From Bacteroidales bacterium (GTDB taxonomy: Bacteria; Bacteroidota; Bacteroidia; Bacteroidales; Paludibacteraceae), in NCBI GenBank assembly GCA_900771035.1, contig CAAGML010000065.1:1-6554 (forward strand): 6,554 nucleotides of DNA, written 5' to 3'. Shown here in pieces: positions 1-6,310 of the stretch (within the stretch, counting starts at the first letter, position 1; each line of letters begins with the position of its first letter). Made by a program: the position numbers and the translations under genes. The notes below the pieces were generated by a model. The model was given only the letters and a program-made list of their open reading frames with translations. It searched no databases and was not told where the DNA came from.

Positions 1-1083
1 ATGCGACACGGTCACATAGTAATATTTATCTTCTTCGTACTGCTCTTCACGGCTGGTGTGATTTATATGGCACGCCGCACTGCATGTTGTTTTTCTGTTT
101 CGCACGTCATCACGACAACACTCTTTGTCCTGCTTTACTTGTCAGTGATTGCCGCCCTCTCCTCCAACTCATACGTCAAAGGCACATCCACCGTTTCTCA
201 TATTCTCACCCTCTATTGCTGTTATACCGCAGGCTTTCTCCTGTACCTCCTCATAACCACTCTCCTCGTTCACCTTTTCACCCTCCCGTTCCACGTTCCT
301 CTCCTTGCACAAGGCATAGCGACATACACCATAACCATCTGTGCCTTCGTTTTCTCCATATACTCCACATCCCATGTCGTCACCACACAAGTCACCATAC
401 TTTTTCCCAAAATACAGCACGACGTACGCATTGCCCATCTCTCTGATGTTCATCTCGGACATTTCCGCGGAGCCTCATGGCTATCGTCCATTGTCTCAAA
501 AGTCAATGCCGGACATCCAGACATCGTTGTCATTACTGGCGACCTATACGAATCTTTCTATAATCTCACCCCAGAGACACTGAAACCTCTCTCTAAGCTC
601 AACGTCCCCGTCCTTTTCGTCACAGGTAACCACGACTCCTACGTCAACCTCGCACGCATCAAATCTATGGTTCAGGATGCAGGCGTTACCGTCCTCGACA
701 ATGACACAACCGTCCTAAAGGGCATTCAGTTCGTAGGACTTGACTTCAAAGCCGACCCTGACACTCTCTCCAAAATGAACATTGACCGAAACCTTCCTTC
801 AATACTGCTATACCATTATCCAAAAGGTCTTCCTGCCGCCAACACTGTCGGCATCTCCCTCGTCCTTTCTGGTCACACTCATGCCGGACAGTTTTTCCCT
901 CTCACACTCATCAACCATTACGCTTTCCAATACAATTCCGGTCTTCACCGCTTTCCTGACGACAACGCCACAAAACGCTATACATATATCTACACCTCTG
1001 ACGGAGTTGGCACCACCGGACCTCCTCTCCGCTTTGGCACTTTCGGTCAAATCCCGATAATAACGCTGCAAGCCTCGAAATGA
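1..1083 (+). CDS. Membrane-anchored metallophosphoesterase (YkuE/YaeI-like)
   Basis: This is a calcineurin-like metallophosphoesterase that probably hydrolyses a phosphoester at the membrane; the substrate cannot be read from sequence. Four hydrophobic segments (roughly residues 5-23, 35-53, 66-92, 100-121) precede the catalytic domain. All metal-site motifs are present: Asp149 and His151 (SDVHLG), Asp181 (GDLYE), Asn210-His211-Asp212 (GNHD), His272 (LYHYPK), and His292/His294 (SGHTHAGQ). The HYPK and GHTHAGQ forms resemble the YkuE/YaeI group, some of which act on lipid-linked phosphates; that role is inference here. The ATG is the very first base, so the start cannot be tested and the protein could extend upstream. 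The sense strand is strongly C-rich. The next gene, also a phosphoesterase, starts 18 bp after the stop, so the two are probably cotranscribed. Confidence 0.87.
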   Translation: MRHGHIVIFIFFVLLFTAGVIYMARRTACCFSVSHVITTTLFVLLYLSVIAALSSNSYVKGTSTVSHILTLYCCYTAGFLLYLLITTLLVHLFTLPFHVPLLAQGIATYTITICAFVFSIYSTSHVVTTQVTILFPKIQHDVRIAHLSDVHLGHFRGASWLSSIVSKVNAGHPDIVVITGDLYESFYNLTPETLKPLSKLNVPVLFVTGNHDSYVNLARIKSMVQDAGVTVLDNDTTVLKGIQFVGLDFKADPDTLSKMNIDRNLPSILLYHYPKGLPAANTVGISLVLSGHTHAGQFFPLTLINHYAFQYNSGLHRFPDDNATKRYTYIYTSDGVGTTGPPLRFGTFGQIPIITLQASK

Positions 1084-1101
1084 GTTCTATCCCATTGATT
1101 T

Positions 1102-2106
1102 ATGAAGAAGAAAATATTACTGTCACTTGCACTGCTCATCGTTTTTGGAATAGTTCTGACCATCATACGTTATGATGCGTGGTTCAGGAATCTGCCTGAA
1201 CCACCCTACAAAATAACCTCACCGCAAAACCACGTCCTCACCTTCTCCCCTGACTCTTCTCTCGTCCTGACATGGCGGGACTCTGGCACAACCTTCAAAT
1301 CCCTCGGCGGCTCCGCCTCTTTTCACGAAAAAAGAATTGCCGACATCACACCATCTTGCCGTCACATTCTCGTACTCGGCGATATACAAGACCGTGATGA
1401 GCGACAAGCCTTAGTCACTCAGTCGCTGCTCAGAAATATAGTCAGCATTCATCACCCCGAGGCTATCCTGCAACTCGGCGACCTCATCGAACGTCCAATG
1501 CAATGTGCCTGGGACCGCTTTTCAATCGCTTTTGATTCTATCGACACAGTAATCCCGGTCATTCCTATCCTCGGCAATCACGACTACCTTAAAGGGTTAA
1601 TCCACAAAGCAGAACGTCGCCCTTTCCTTGTCTTCCCATATCTTAACCAGACTGACATCGCCGCCTGCGCACATCTTACCCTTTGCCCCGATACCCTCGA
1701 CATCTTCATCGTTGACTCCAACCGCGATGTTTTCAATCTCTTCAAACAAGCCTCTTGGCTCGAAAATGAACTCCGCAAGTCAAACGCCAAATTCAAAATA
1801 CTCCTCTCCCATCATCCTCTTTACTCAACACGCTTCCCCCTCAACAATATTTTCGTCCGCCTCGCTTTCTCCTCCGTGGCAGCAGGCAACGGTGTCTGCC
1901 TTGTCCTTACCGGGCACGAACACACATTTTCTCACACCTTCCACTCTTTCCACCAACTCGTCACTCATTTTTCCGCCAAAAGCTACGATAATTCCGACAA
2001 CCGTTATTACACCATACTCGACATCCAAGACAACACTTTGAAAGTCAACATCTTCGACAAAAACAATTCTCCAATCGAATCTTTCTCGATTATTTCCGAA
2101 AAATAA
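1102..2106 (+). CDS. Metallophosphoesterase with N-terminal signal anchor and variant motif I
   Basis: This 334-residue calcineurin-like phosphoesterase begins with a lysine-rich start followed by one hydrophobic helix (about residues 5-22). No lipobox is seen, so it is probably anchored in the inner membrane with the enzyme domain outside the cytoplasm. Motifs in order: Asp94 in GDIQ, Asp127 (LGDLIE), Asn159-His160-Asp161 (GNHDY), His237/His238 (LSHHP), and His272/His274 (TGHEH). Motif I is normally DxH; here the His is replaced by Gln96, a change I associate with purple-acid-phosphatase-like branches, so the metal pair or substrate may differ from its neighbour. It lies 18 bp downstream of the first phosphoesterase, but outside the shared motifs the two do not look like recent duplicates. 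The substrate is unknown. No clear terminator follows before the next promoter. Confidence 0.85.
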   Translation: MKKKILLSLALLIVFGIVLTIIRYDAWFRNLPEPPYKITSPQNHVLTFSPDSSLVLTWRDSGTTFKSLGGSASFHEKRIADITPSCRHILVLGDIQDRDERQALVTQSLLRNIVSIHHPEAILQLGDLIERPMQCAWDRFSIAFDSIDTVIPVIPILGNHDYLKGLIHKAERRPFLVFPYLNQTDIAACAHLTLCPDTLDIFIVDSNRDVFNLFKQASWLENELRKSNAKFKILLSHHPLYSTRFPLNNIFVRLAFSSVAAGNGVCLVLTGHEHTFSHTFHSFHQLVTHFSAKSYDNSDNRYYTILDIQDNTLKVNIFDKNNSPIESFSIISEK

Positions 2107-2117
2107 ATCCCCGAATA

Positions 2118-2149
2118 TTTGTTTTATAGGAAAATAGTTAGTAAATTTG
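2118..2149 (+). promoter_or_regulatory. Bacteroidota-type promoter for the oadA-like gene
   Basis: A -33 box TTTG (2118-2121) is followed after exactly 20 bp by a perfect -7 box TAAATTTG (2142-2149), matching the TAnnTTTG consensus of the Bacteroidota primary sigma factor. Transcription should start near 2154-2157, giving an untranslated leader of about 70 nt before the ATG at 2228. The match and spacing are seen directly; activity is inferred. Confidence 0.85.
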
Positions 2150-2154
2150 TGGCT

Positions 2155-2187
2155 GAATTGGAGCGGACACCTGAAATCCGTCAATTC
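2155..2187 (+). promoter_or_regulatory. Hairpin at the predicted 5' end of the oadA-like mRNA
   Basis: GAATTGG (2155-2161) pairs with TCAATTC (2181-2187) with one G-U pair. After a two-base bulge, CGGA (2164-2167) pairs with TCCG (2177-2180), closing a 9-nt loop. The hairpin starts almost exactly at the transcription start predicted from the promoter, as expected of a 5'-end stabilising element; a regulatory leader or protein site is also possible. It is followed by an A/T-rich unstructured stretch up to the start codon, with no clear Shine-Dalgarno, typical of Bacteroidota leaders. Confidence 0.5.
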
Positions 2188-2227
2188 GTTGTTGTATAGA
2201 GAATTAAAATAAACACATATATACATT

Positions 2228-3994
2228 ATGGCAAAGAAAGAAATAAAATTCAGCTTGGTGTACCGCGATATGTGGCAATCATCAGGCAAGTACGTGCCTC
2301 GCAAAGACCAACTCGCTCAGGTGGCTCCTGCCATCATCGATTGCGGTTGCTTCGCACGTGTTGAGACAAATGGTGGTGCTTCCGAGCAGGTAAACCTCCT
2401 CTACGGCGAAAACCCTAACACCTCCGTACGTACTTTCACCAAATTCTTCAACGAGGCTGGCATTCAGACTCACATGCTCGACCGCGGTCTTAACGCTCTC
2501 CGTATGAACCCAGTTCCTGCCGATGTCCGCGAACTGATGTATAAGGTTAAGAAGGCTCAGGGTGTTGACATCACCCGTATCTTCTGCGGTCTGAACGACG
2601 TACGCAACATAGCAGACTCAATCGTTTGGGCAAAGAAAGCTGGCATGATCGCACAGGCTACAATGTGTATCACTTACTCTCCTGTCCACAACGCTAAATA
2701 CTATATTGAACTCTCCGAGAAACTGATTGCTGAAGGCGCACAGGAAATCTGCCTCAAGGATATGGCTGGTATCGGTCGTCCTACAATGCTCGGCGAAATC
2801 GTTAAGCACATCAAGACCAACCACCCTGAAATCATCGTTCAATATCACGGACATACGGGTCCTGGTTTCTCAGTGGCTTCAATGCTTGAGATAGCCAAAG
2901 CAGGCGGTGATGTGTTCGACGTTGCTACCGAGCCACTCTCCTGGGGTATGGTTCACCCAGATGTCATCACCATCCGCGAGATGTTCAAAGAGGCTGGCTT
3001 CATCGTTCCTGACCTCAACATGAAGGCTTACATGGAGGTTCGTCGCCTCACTCAGAGCTTCATGGACGACTTCCTCGGCTACTTCATCGACCCTCGTAAC
3101 CGTTTCATGTCTTCGTTGCTCGTAGGTTGCGGTCTCCCTGGCGGTATGATGGGTTCTCTCATGGCTGACCTTAAGGGCGTTCACGCTGCCATCAACGCCA
3201 ACCGCGCTAAACGTGGTCTTGACGCACTCTCAGAGGACGAACTTCTCGTTGAGCTCTTCGACGAGGTTGGTCGTATTTGGCCTATGCTCGGTAACCCTCC
3301 TTTGGTTACTCCATTCTCACAATACACTAAGAACGCCGCCCTCATGAACATCTTCTCTGCTTCTATGGGCGAGGCTCCTTTCACACGTCTTGACCCTAAC
3401 ACATGGGGTATGATACTCGGCAAGTCAGGTAAATTGCCTGGAACGCTTGCCCCTGAAATCATCGCCCTCGCCAAGGAGAAGGGTCTTGAGTTCACTGACA
3501 AGAAACCACAGGACAACTATCCTGACGAATTGCCTAAGTTCATCAAGATGATGGAAGAGGAAGGCTGGGACCGTGGTCAGGACGACGAAGAGCTCTTCGA
3601 GTTCGCTATGCACGAGAAACAGTACCGTGAGTACAAGTCGGGCGAGGCTAAACGTCACTTCAACAAAGAGTTGGAAGAGAAGATGGCTGCCAAGGCTAAA
3701 TCTAACGGTGTGACAGTTTCGCTTGCTGACCTCCGTCAGATGCGCCACCCTAACGCTGACCCTGTTGTCGCTCCTGTCGCTGGTACTGTCCTCTATGAGT
3801 TTGACTTCGACGACCACTCTATCAAACCATGTCCGGGACACGTTTACAAACAGGGCGAAATCCTCTGCGCTATCCAGACCAACTACGGTCTCGAAATCAT
3901 CTACGCTCCATTTGAAGGCGTTCTTGTCGAGGCTGTCAAGGATCAGGGCCAGTTCGTACGTAAAGGCGATACATTCGCATTTATTGAGAAGTAA
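2228..3994 (+). CDS. oadA: Oxaloacetate decarboxylase alpha / pyruvate carboxylase B homologue lacking the biotin lysine
   Basis: This homologue of OadA/PycB carries a carboxyltransferase domain, which in the family moves CO2 between biotin and pyruvate/oxaloacetate. The N-terminal TIM barrel (about residues 5-270) keeps the metal and lysine ligands: Asp14 (YRDMWQS), Lys177 (LKDMAG) and His207/His209 (YHGHTG), nearly the same numbering as characterised OadA. A conserved carboxylase region follows (about 280-480), with GLPGG at 302-306. At the usual PGGxxTN threonine the residue is Gly309. The C-terminal domain (about 510-588) has the biotinyl-domain pattern (APVAGT near its start, YAPFEG later), but the AMKM site reads QTNYGL, placing Tyr553 at the biotin lysine, 35 residues from the C terminus as in the family. 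The start is supported by the upstream promoter and homologous N terminus. No oadB, oadG or biotin carboxylase lies nearby. Codon use suggests high expression. Family assignment is firm; activity as a biotin enzyme is doubtful. Confidence 0.9.
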   Translation: MAKKEIKFSLVYRDMWQSSGKYVPRKDQLAQVAPAIIDCGCFARVETNGGASEQVNLLYGENPNTSVRTFTKFFNEAGIQTHMLDRGLNALRMNPVPADVRELMYKVKKAQGVDITRIFCGLNDVRNIADSIVWAKKAGMIAQATMCITYSPVHNAKYYIELSEKLIAEGAQEICLKDMAGIGRPTMLGEIVKHIKTNHPEIIVQYHGHTGPGFSVASMLEIAKAGGDVFDVATEPLSWGMVHPDVITIREMFKEAGFIVPDLNMKAYMEVRRLTQSFMDDFLGYFIDPRNRFMSSLLVGCGLPGGMMGSLMADLKGVHAAINANRAKRGLDALSEDELLVELFDEVGRIWPMLGNPPLVTPFSQYTKNAALMNIFSASMGEAPFTRLDPNTWGMILGKSGKLPGTLAPEIIALAKEKGLEFTDKKPQDNYPDELPKFIKMMEEEGWDRGQDDEELFEFAMHEKQYREYKSGEAKRHFNKELEEKMAAKAKSNGVTVSLADLRQMRHPNADPVVAPVAGTVLYEFDFDDHSIKPCPGHVYKQGEILCAIQTNYGLEIIYAPFEGVLVEAVKDQGQFVRKGDTFAFIEK

Positions 3995-4020
3995 TTCCCT
4001 ATTGACTACATCATAAAATT

Positions 4021-4077
4021 CAGGAGTGTCTGAAGCTTATCTACAGCGACAGACACTCTTGGTTTTATCATTTTTTT
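4021..4077 (+). terminator. Terminator-like hairpin after the oadA-like gene
   Basis: GAGTGTCTG (4024-4032) pairs perfectly with CAGACACTC (4050-4058), extendable to 12 bp with one G-U pair (4021-4061). The 17-nt loop is larger than usual. The T tract is interrupted: TTTT at 4063-4066, then seven T at 4071-4077. It sits 26 bp after the stop codon and most likely ends the oadA-like transcript. The imperfect T tract may allow read-through into the next gene, which lacks a recognisable promoter of its own. Confidence 0.75.
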
Positions 4078-4084
4078 CACTGAT

Positions 4085-4645
4085 ATGATTCAACTCGAAA
4101 AGATAAACTTTTCAAACCACAAAGCCCTGCCTACCGTCCTCGGAATCTACGAAAATTCATTCCCCGAGAACGAACGCCGCACCATATCCAACATCCTTCG
4201 CCAGATCGACTACAACAACGACTACAATTTCTTCGTAGTCCTCGAAGACGACTTCCCCGTAGGAATGGCATCTGTCTGGGTAATCAACCAACGCTTCATC
4301 TATATCGAACATCTCTGCGTTGACCAGTCCCGCCGCTCTAAAGGCATCGGCTCTAAGGCCATGAACCTGCTCATGGACAAATCGCCATTCCCTATAATCA
4401 TCGAGGTCGAAAAACGCCTTGACACCATGAGCCCCGAACAGGCCAACAACTGCGACCGCCGTTTGAAATTCTACAACAAACACGGTTTCGTCCTCTCCGG
4501 GAAAGACTATATCCAACCCCCTTACACCCCGACGCTCCACGAAGTCCCTATGAACCTCATGGAAGCTAACGGCACCCTCCTCACCACCGACTTCGATGGC
4601 GTGAAAAAAGACATATACAAAACAGTATATAAAATTAACATCTAA
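4085..4645 (+). CDS. GNAT-family N-acetyltransferase
   Basis: This is a 186-residue acetyltransferase of the GNAT superfamily, which transfers an acetyl group from acetyl-CoA to an amine; the acceptor cannot be predicted. The acetyl-CoA pyrophosphate loop is RRSKGIGS (residues 83-90), directly after the beta strand IEHLCVD, matching motif A. A C-terminal FYNKHGF (129-135) matches the motif-B YxxxGF pattern, with Tyr130 in the position of the usual general acid. The N-terminal part (about 1-75), with an ENSFPENER segment, resembles GNAT proteins of Bacteroidota annotated only at family level. The ATG follows the oadA terminator by 7 bp, with no Shine-Dalgarno or TAnnTTTG promoter visible. The stop codon lies 3 bp before the ung start, so the two genes are probably cotranscribed and perhaps translationally coupled. 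Confidence 0.88.
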   Translation: MIQLEKINFSNHKALPTVLGIYENSFPENERRTISNILRQIDYNNDYNFFVVLEDDFPVGMASVWVINQRFIYIEHLCVDQSRRSKGIGSKAMNLLMDKSPFPIIIEVEKRLDTMSPEQANNCDRRLKFYNKHGFVLSGKDYIQPPYTPTLHEVPMNLMEANGTLLTTDFDGVKKDIYKTVYKINI

Positions 4646-4648
4646 AAA

Positions 4649-5335
4649 ATGAACAACAGCGGCAGAAATATGTCCCCTTCATGGATTAGCCTCCTCAATG
4701 GTTATTCCAACCCTGTTTTGCGTCAGGCTGTCAACTCTGCCTATGCGACATCCACGGTCTATCCTGCCCGCGAAAATCTCTTCCGTGCGTTTTCGTTCTT
4801 TGACCCCTCTCAGACACGTGTGGTCATTCTTGGTCAAGACCCTTACCCACAACCTGGCAACGCCTGCGGGCTCTGCTTCGCCGTGCCGCACACACAACCC
4901 ACTCCGGGCTCCCTTCTGCATATTTTTGCGGAAATCGACCGTGAGTTCGGACCATCACCCCACGACTCCGAACTGACATCATGGGCCTCTCAAGGTGTCC
5001 TCCTCCTCAACACGATACTCTCTGTCCACGAAGGCGCACCTATGTCTCATGCCGCTTTTGGCTGGCAGTCGTTCACCGACCATATCATCAGACGGCTCTC
5101 TGAGACTAACAACCACATGGTCTTCCTCCTTTGGGGCTCTCCTGCCGCTGCAAAAGCCTCGTTGGTTGACACGTCACGGCACCTTGTCCTCCGCTCCACA
5201 CACCCTTCGGGACTCTCGTGGGGCAAACGCAATGACGGAACACGCACACGCCCCGACGCTTTCTGGGGGTGCAACCATTTCGCACAGTGCAACGACTACC
5301 TCGCAGCGCACAACATACCCCCAATCCGCTGGTAA
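4649..5335 (+). CDS. ung: Uracil-DNA glycosylase (family 1), variant
   Basis: This enzyme removes uracil from DNA, starting base-excision repair of deaminated cytosine or misincorporated dUMP. Family-1 residues are present at nearly E. coli numbering: Gln63 and Asp64 (activates water) with Tyr66 in GQDPY, Phe77 (GLCFAV, stacks on uracil), Asn121 (LLLNT, reads uracil), His185 in HPSGLS, and Leu189 as the DNA-intercalating leucine. The C terminus keeps GCNHF and an IRW ending. Two departures: the usual GQDPYH histidine is Pro67, and about 10 extra residues, with Lys193 and Arg194/199/201, lie between the leucine and GCNHF. All catalytic residues remain, so activity is expected. An internal Met8 is an alternative start; the first ATG gives the best numbering match. 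It starts 3 bp after the acetyltransferase stop and ends 33 bp before greA. Confidence 0.93.
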   Translation: MNNSGRNMSPSWISLLNGYSNPVLRQAVNSAYATSTVYPARENLFRAFSFFDPSQTRVVILGQDPYPQPGNACGLCFAVPHTQPTPGSLLHIFAEIDREFGPSPHDSELTSWASQGVLLLNTILSVHEGAPMSHAAFGWQSFTDHIIRRLSETNNHMVFLLWGSPAAAKASLVDTSRHLVLRSTHPSGLSWGKRNDGTRTRPDAFWGCNHFAQCNDYLAAHNIPPIRW

Positions 5336-5368
5336 CACATAATCCGATAACAACAATTATTACATATC

Positions 5369-5839
5369 ATGGCTTACATTTACATGACCCAAGAGGGCTA
5401 CAACAAGCTCATCGACCAAATCAAACAACTTGAATCTGTCGAGCGTCCACGCATCTCAGCACAGATTGCCGAGGCCCGCGACAAAGGCGACCTCTCCGAA
5501 AACGCAGAATACGATGCCGCAAAAGAGGCTCAGGGAATGCTCGAAATGAAGATTGCCCAACTCAAAGACACTCTCTCCAACGCACGTGTCATCGACGAGT
5601 CAAGACTGAAAAACGATTCCGTCCAAATCCTTACGACTGTCACACTGCGTGACGTCAAAAAGAACCGTGAGATGAAATACACCCTCGTCTCTGACGGCGA
5701 GGCAAACCTCCGCGAGGGCAAACTCTCAATCAACACCCCAATCGCCAAAGCCCTCATAGGACACAAGGTTGGCGAAGTCGTTGAGGTGAAAATCCCTGCC
5801 GGCATTCTTAACCTCGAAATCCTCAACATCTCAATCTGA
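5369..5839 (+). CDS. greA: Transcription elongation factor GreA
   Basis: GreA enters the secondary channel of RNA polymerase and stimulates cleavage of backtracked RNA, rescuing stalled complexes. The 156-residue protein is of normal length. Its N-terminal coiled coil (about 1-75) carries the tip motif DLSENAEYDAAKE with the catalytic acids Asp41 and Glu44 at their standard positions. The C-terminal FKBP-like domain (about 80-156) includes SINTPIAKALIGHKVGE, which binds the polymerase rim. The upstream 33 bp is A/T-rich with no Shine-Dalgarno and no TAnnTTTG promoter, so expression probably comes from upstream genes or an atypical promoter. The HIT gene starts 6 bp downstream; this greA-HIT pairing is one I associate with Bacteroidota genomes. 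Confidence 0.97.
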   Translation: MAYIYMTQEGYNKLIDQIKQLESVERPRISAQIAEARDKGDLSENAEYDAAKEAQGMLEMKIAQLKDTLSNARVIDESRLKNDSVQILTTVTLRDVKKNREMKYTLVSDGEANLREGKLSINTPIAKALIGHKVGEVVEVKIPAGILNLEILNISI

Positions 5840-5845
5840 TACGTC

Positions 5846-6238
5846 ATGACTATCTTTTCTAAAATCGTCAAGGGTGAAATCCCTTGCTACAAAGTCGCCG
5901 AGGACGACCGCTTCTTTGCATTCCTCGACATCAACCCTCTGCGCCCAGGTCACACTCTCGTCATCCCTAAAATTGAGGATGACTATATTTTCCATCTTGA
6001 CGACGACACCCTTGCAGGGCTTACGCTTTTTGCAAAACGTGTGGCTTTGGCACAGCAAAAAGCCATACCTTGCCTGCGAATTGGTGTCGCTGTGCTGGGG
6101 CTTGAGGTGCCTCATACACACATACACCTGGTGCCTCTGACCAAGGAAGGCGACCTTAATTTCGCCAATCCTAAACTCCATCTGCCTGATGACCAGATGA
6201 AAAGCATAGCCGGGAAAATAGCGGAAAATTTCCAATAA
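5846..6238 (+). CDS. HIT-family (histidine triad) nucleotide hydrolase, HinT-like
   Basis: HIT proteins hydrolyse nucleotide conjugates such as adenosine phosphoramidates or diadenosine polyphosphates. At 130 residues this one has single-domain HinT-type length. The N-terminal FSKIVKGEIP and the LDINPLRPGHTLVIPK block are characteristic. The triad is His90, His92 and His94 in VPHTHIHLVPL, with His92 the expected nucleophile. The start 6 bp after the greA stop indicates one transcript. No terminator follows: the tRNA promoter begins 15 bp past the stop. HinT versus Ap4A-hydrolase activity cannot be decided from sequence. Confidence 0.95.
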   Translation: MTIFSKIVKGEIPCYKVAEDDRFFAFLDINPLRPGHTLVIPKIEDDYIFHLDDDTLAGLTLFAKRVALAQQKAIPCLRIGVAVLGLEVPHTHIHLVPLTKEGDLNFANPKLHLPDDQMKSIAGKIAENFQ

Positions 6239-6253
6239 TTTTTCGCCATTTTC

Positions 6254-6285
6254 TTTGGCTATCTCGAAAAAAAGTCGTACCTTTG
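6254..6285 (+). promoter_or_regulatory. Bacteroidota-type promoter for the tRNA gene
   Basis: TTTG (6254-6257) is separated by exactly 20 bp from a perfect -7 box TACCTTTG (6278-6285). Both boxes and the spacing match the promoter at 2118-2149, which supports both calls. Transcription should start around 6290-6293, about 20 nt before the mature tRNA 5' end at 6311, leaving a short leader for RNase P. Confidence 0.88.
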
Positions 6286-6310
6286 CACCCGCAAACCGAA
6301 AGGGTGTAAT

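Noticed and set aside
1825..2304. 159-codon open frame on the minus strand spanning the end of the second phosphoesterase, the intergenic region and the oadA-like start
   Set aside because: It overlaps two well-supported genes and a perfect promoter on the other strand and has no recognisable domain; the C-rich sense strands create long antisense open frames.
3970..3977. TACATTCG as a possible -7 box for the acetyltransferase cluster
   Set aside because: It has one mismatch to TAnnTTTG, lacks a TTTG about 20 bp upstream, and lies inside the oadA-like coding sequence before the terminator.
4157..4540. 127-codon minus-strand open frame inside the acetyltransferase gene
   Set aside because: It lies wholly within a gene with clear GNAT motifs; its low-complexity Val/Asp/Glu composition is that of an antisense shadow.
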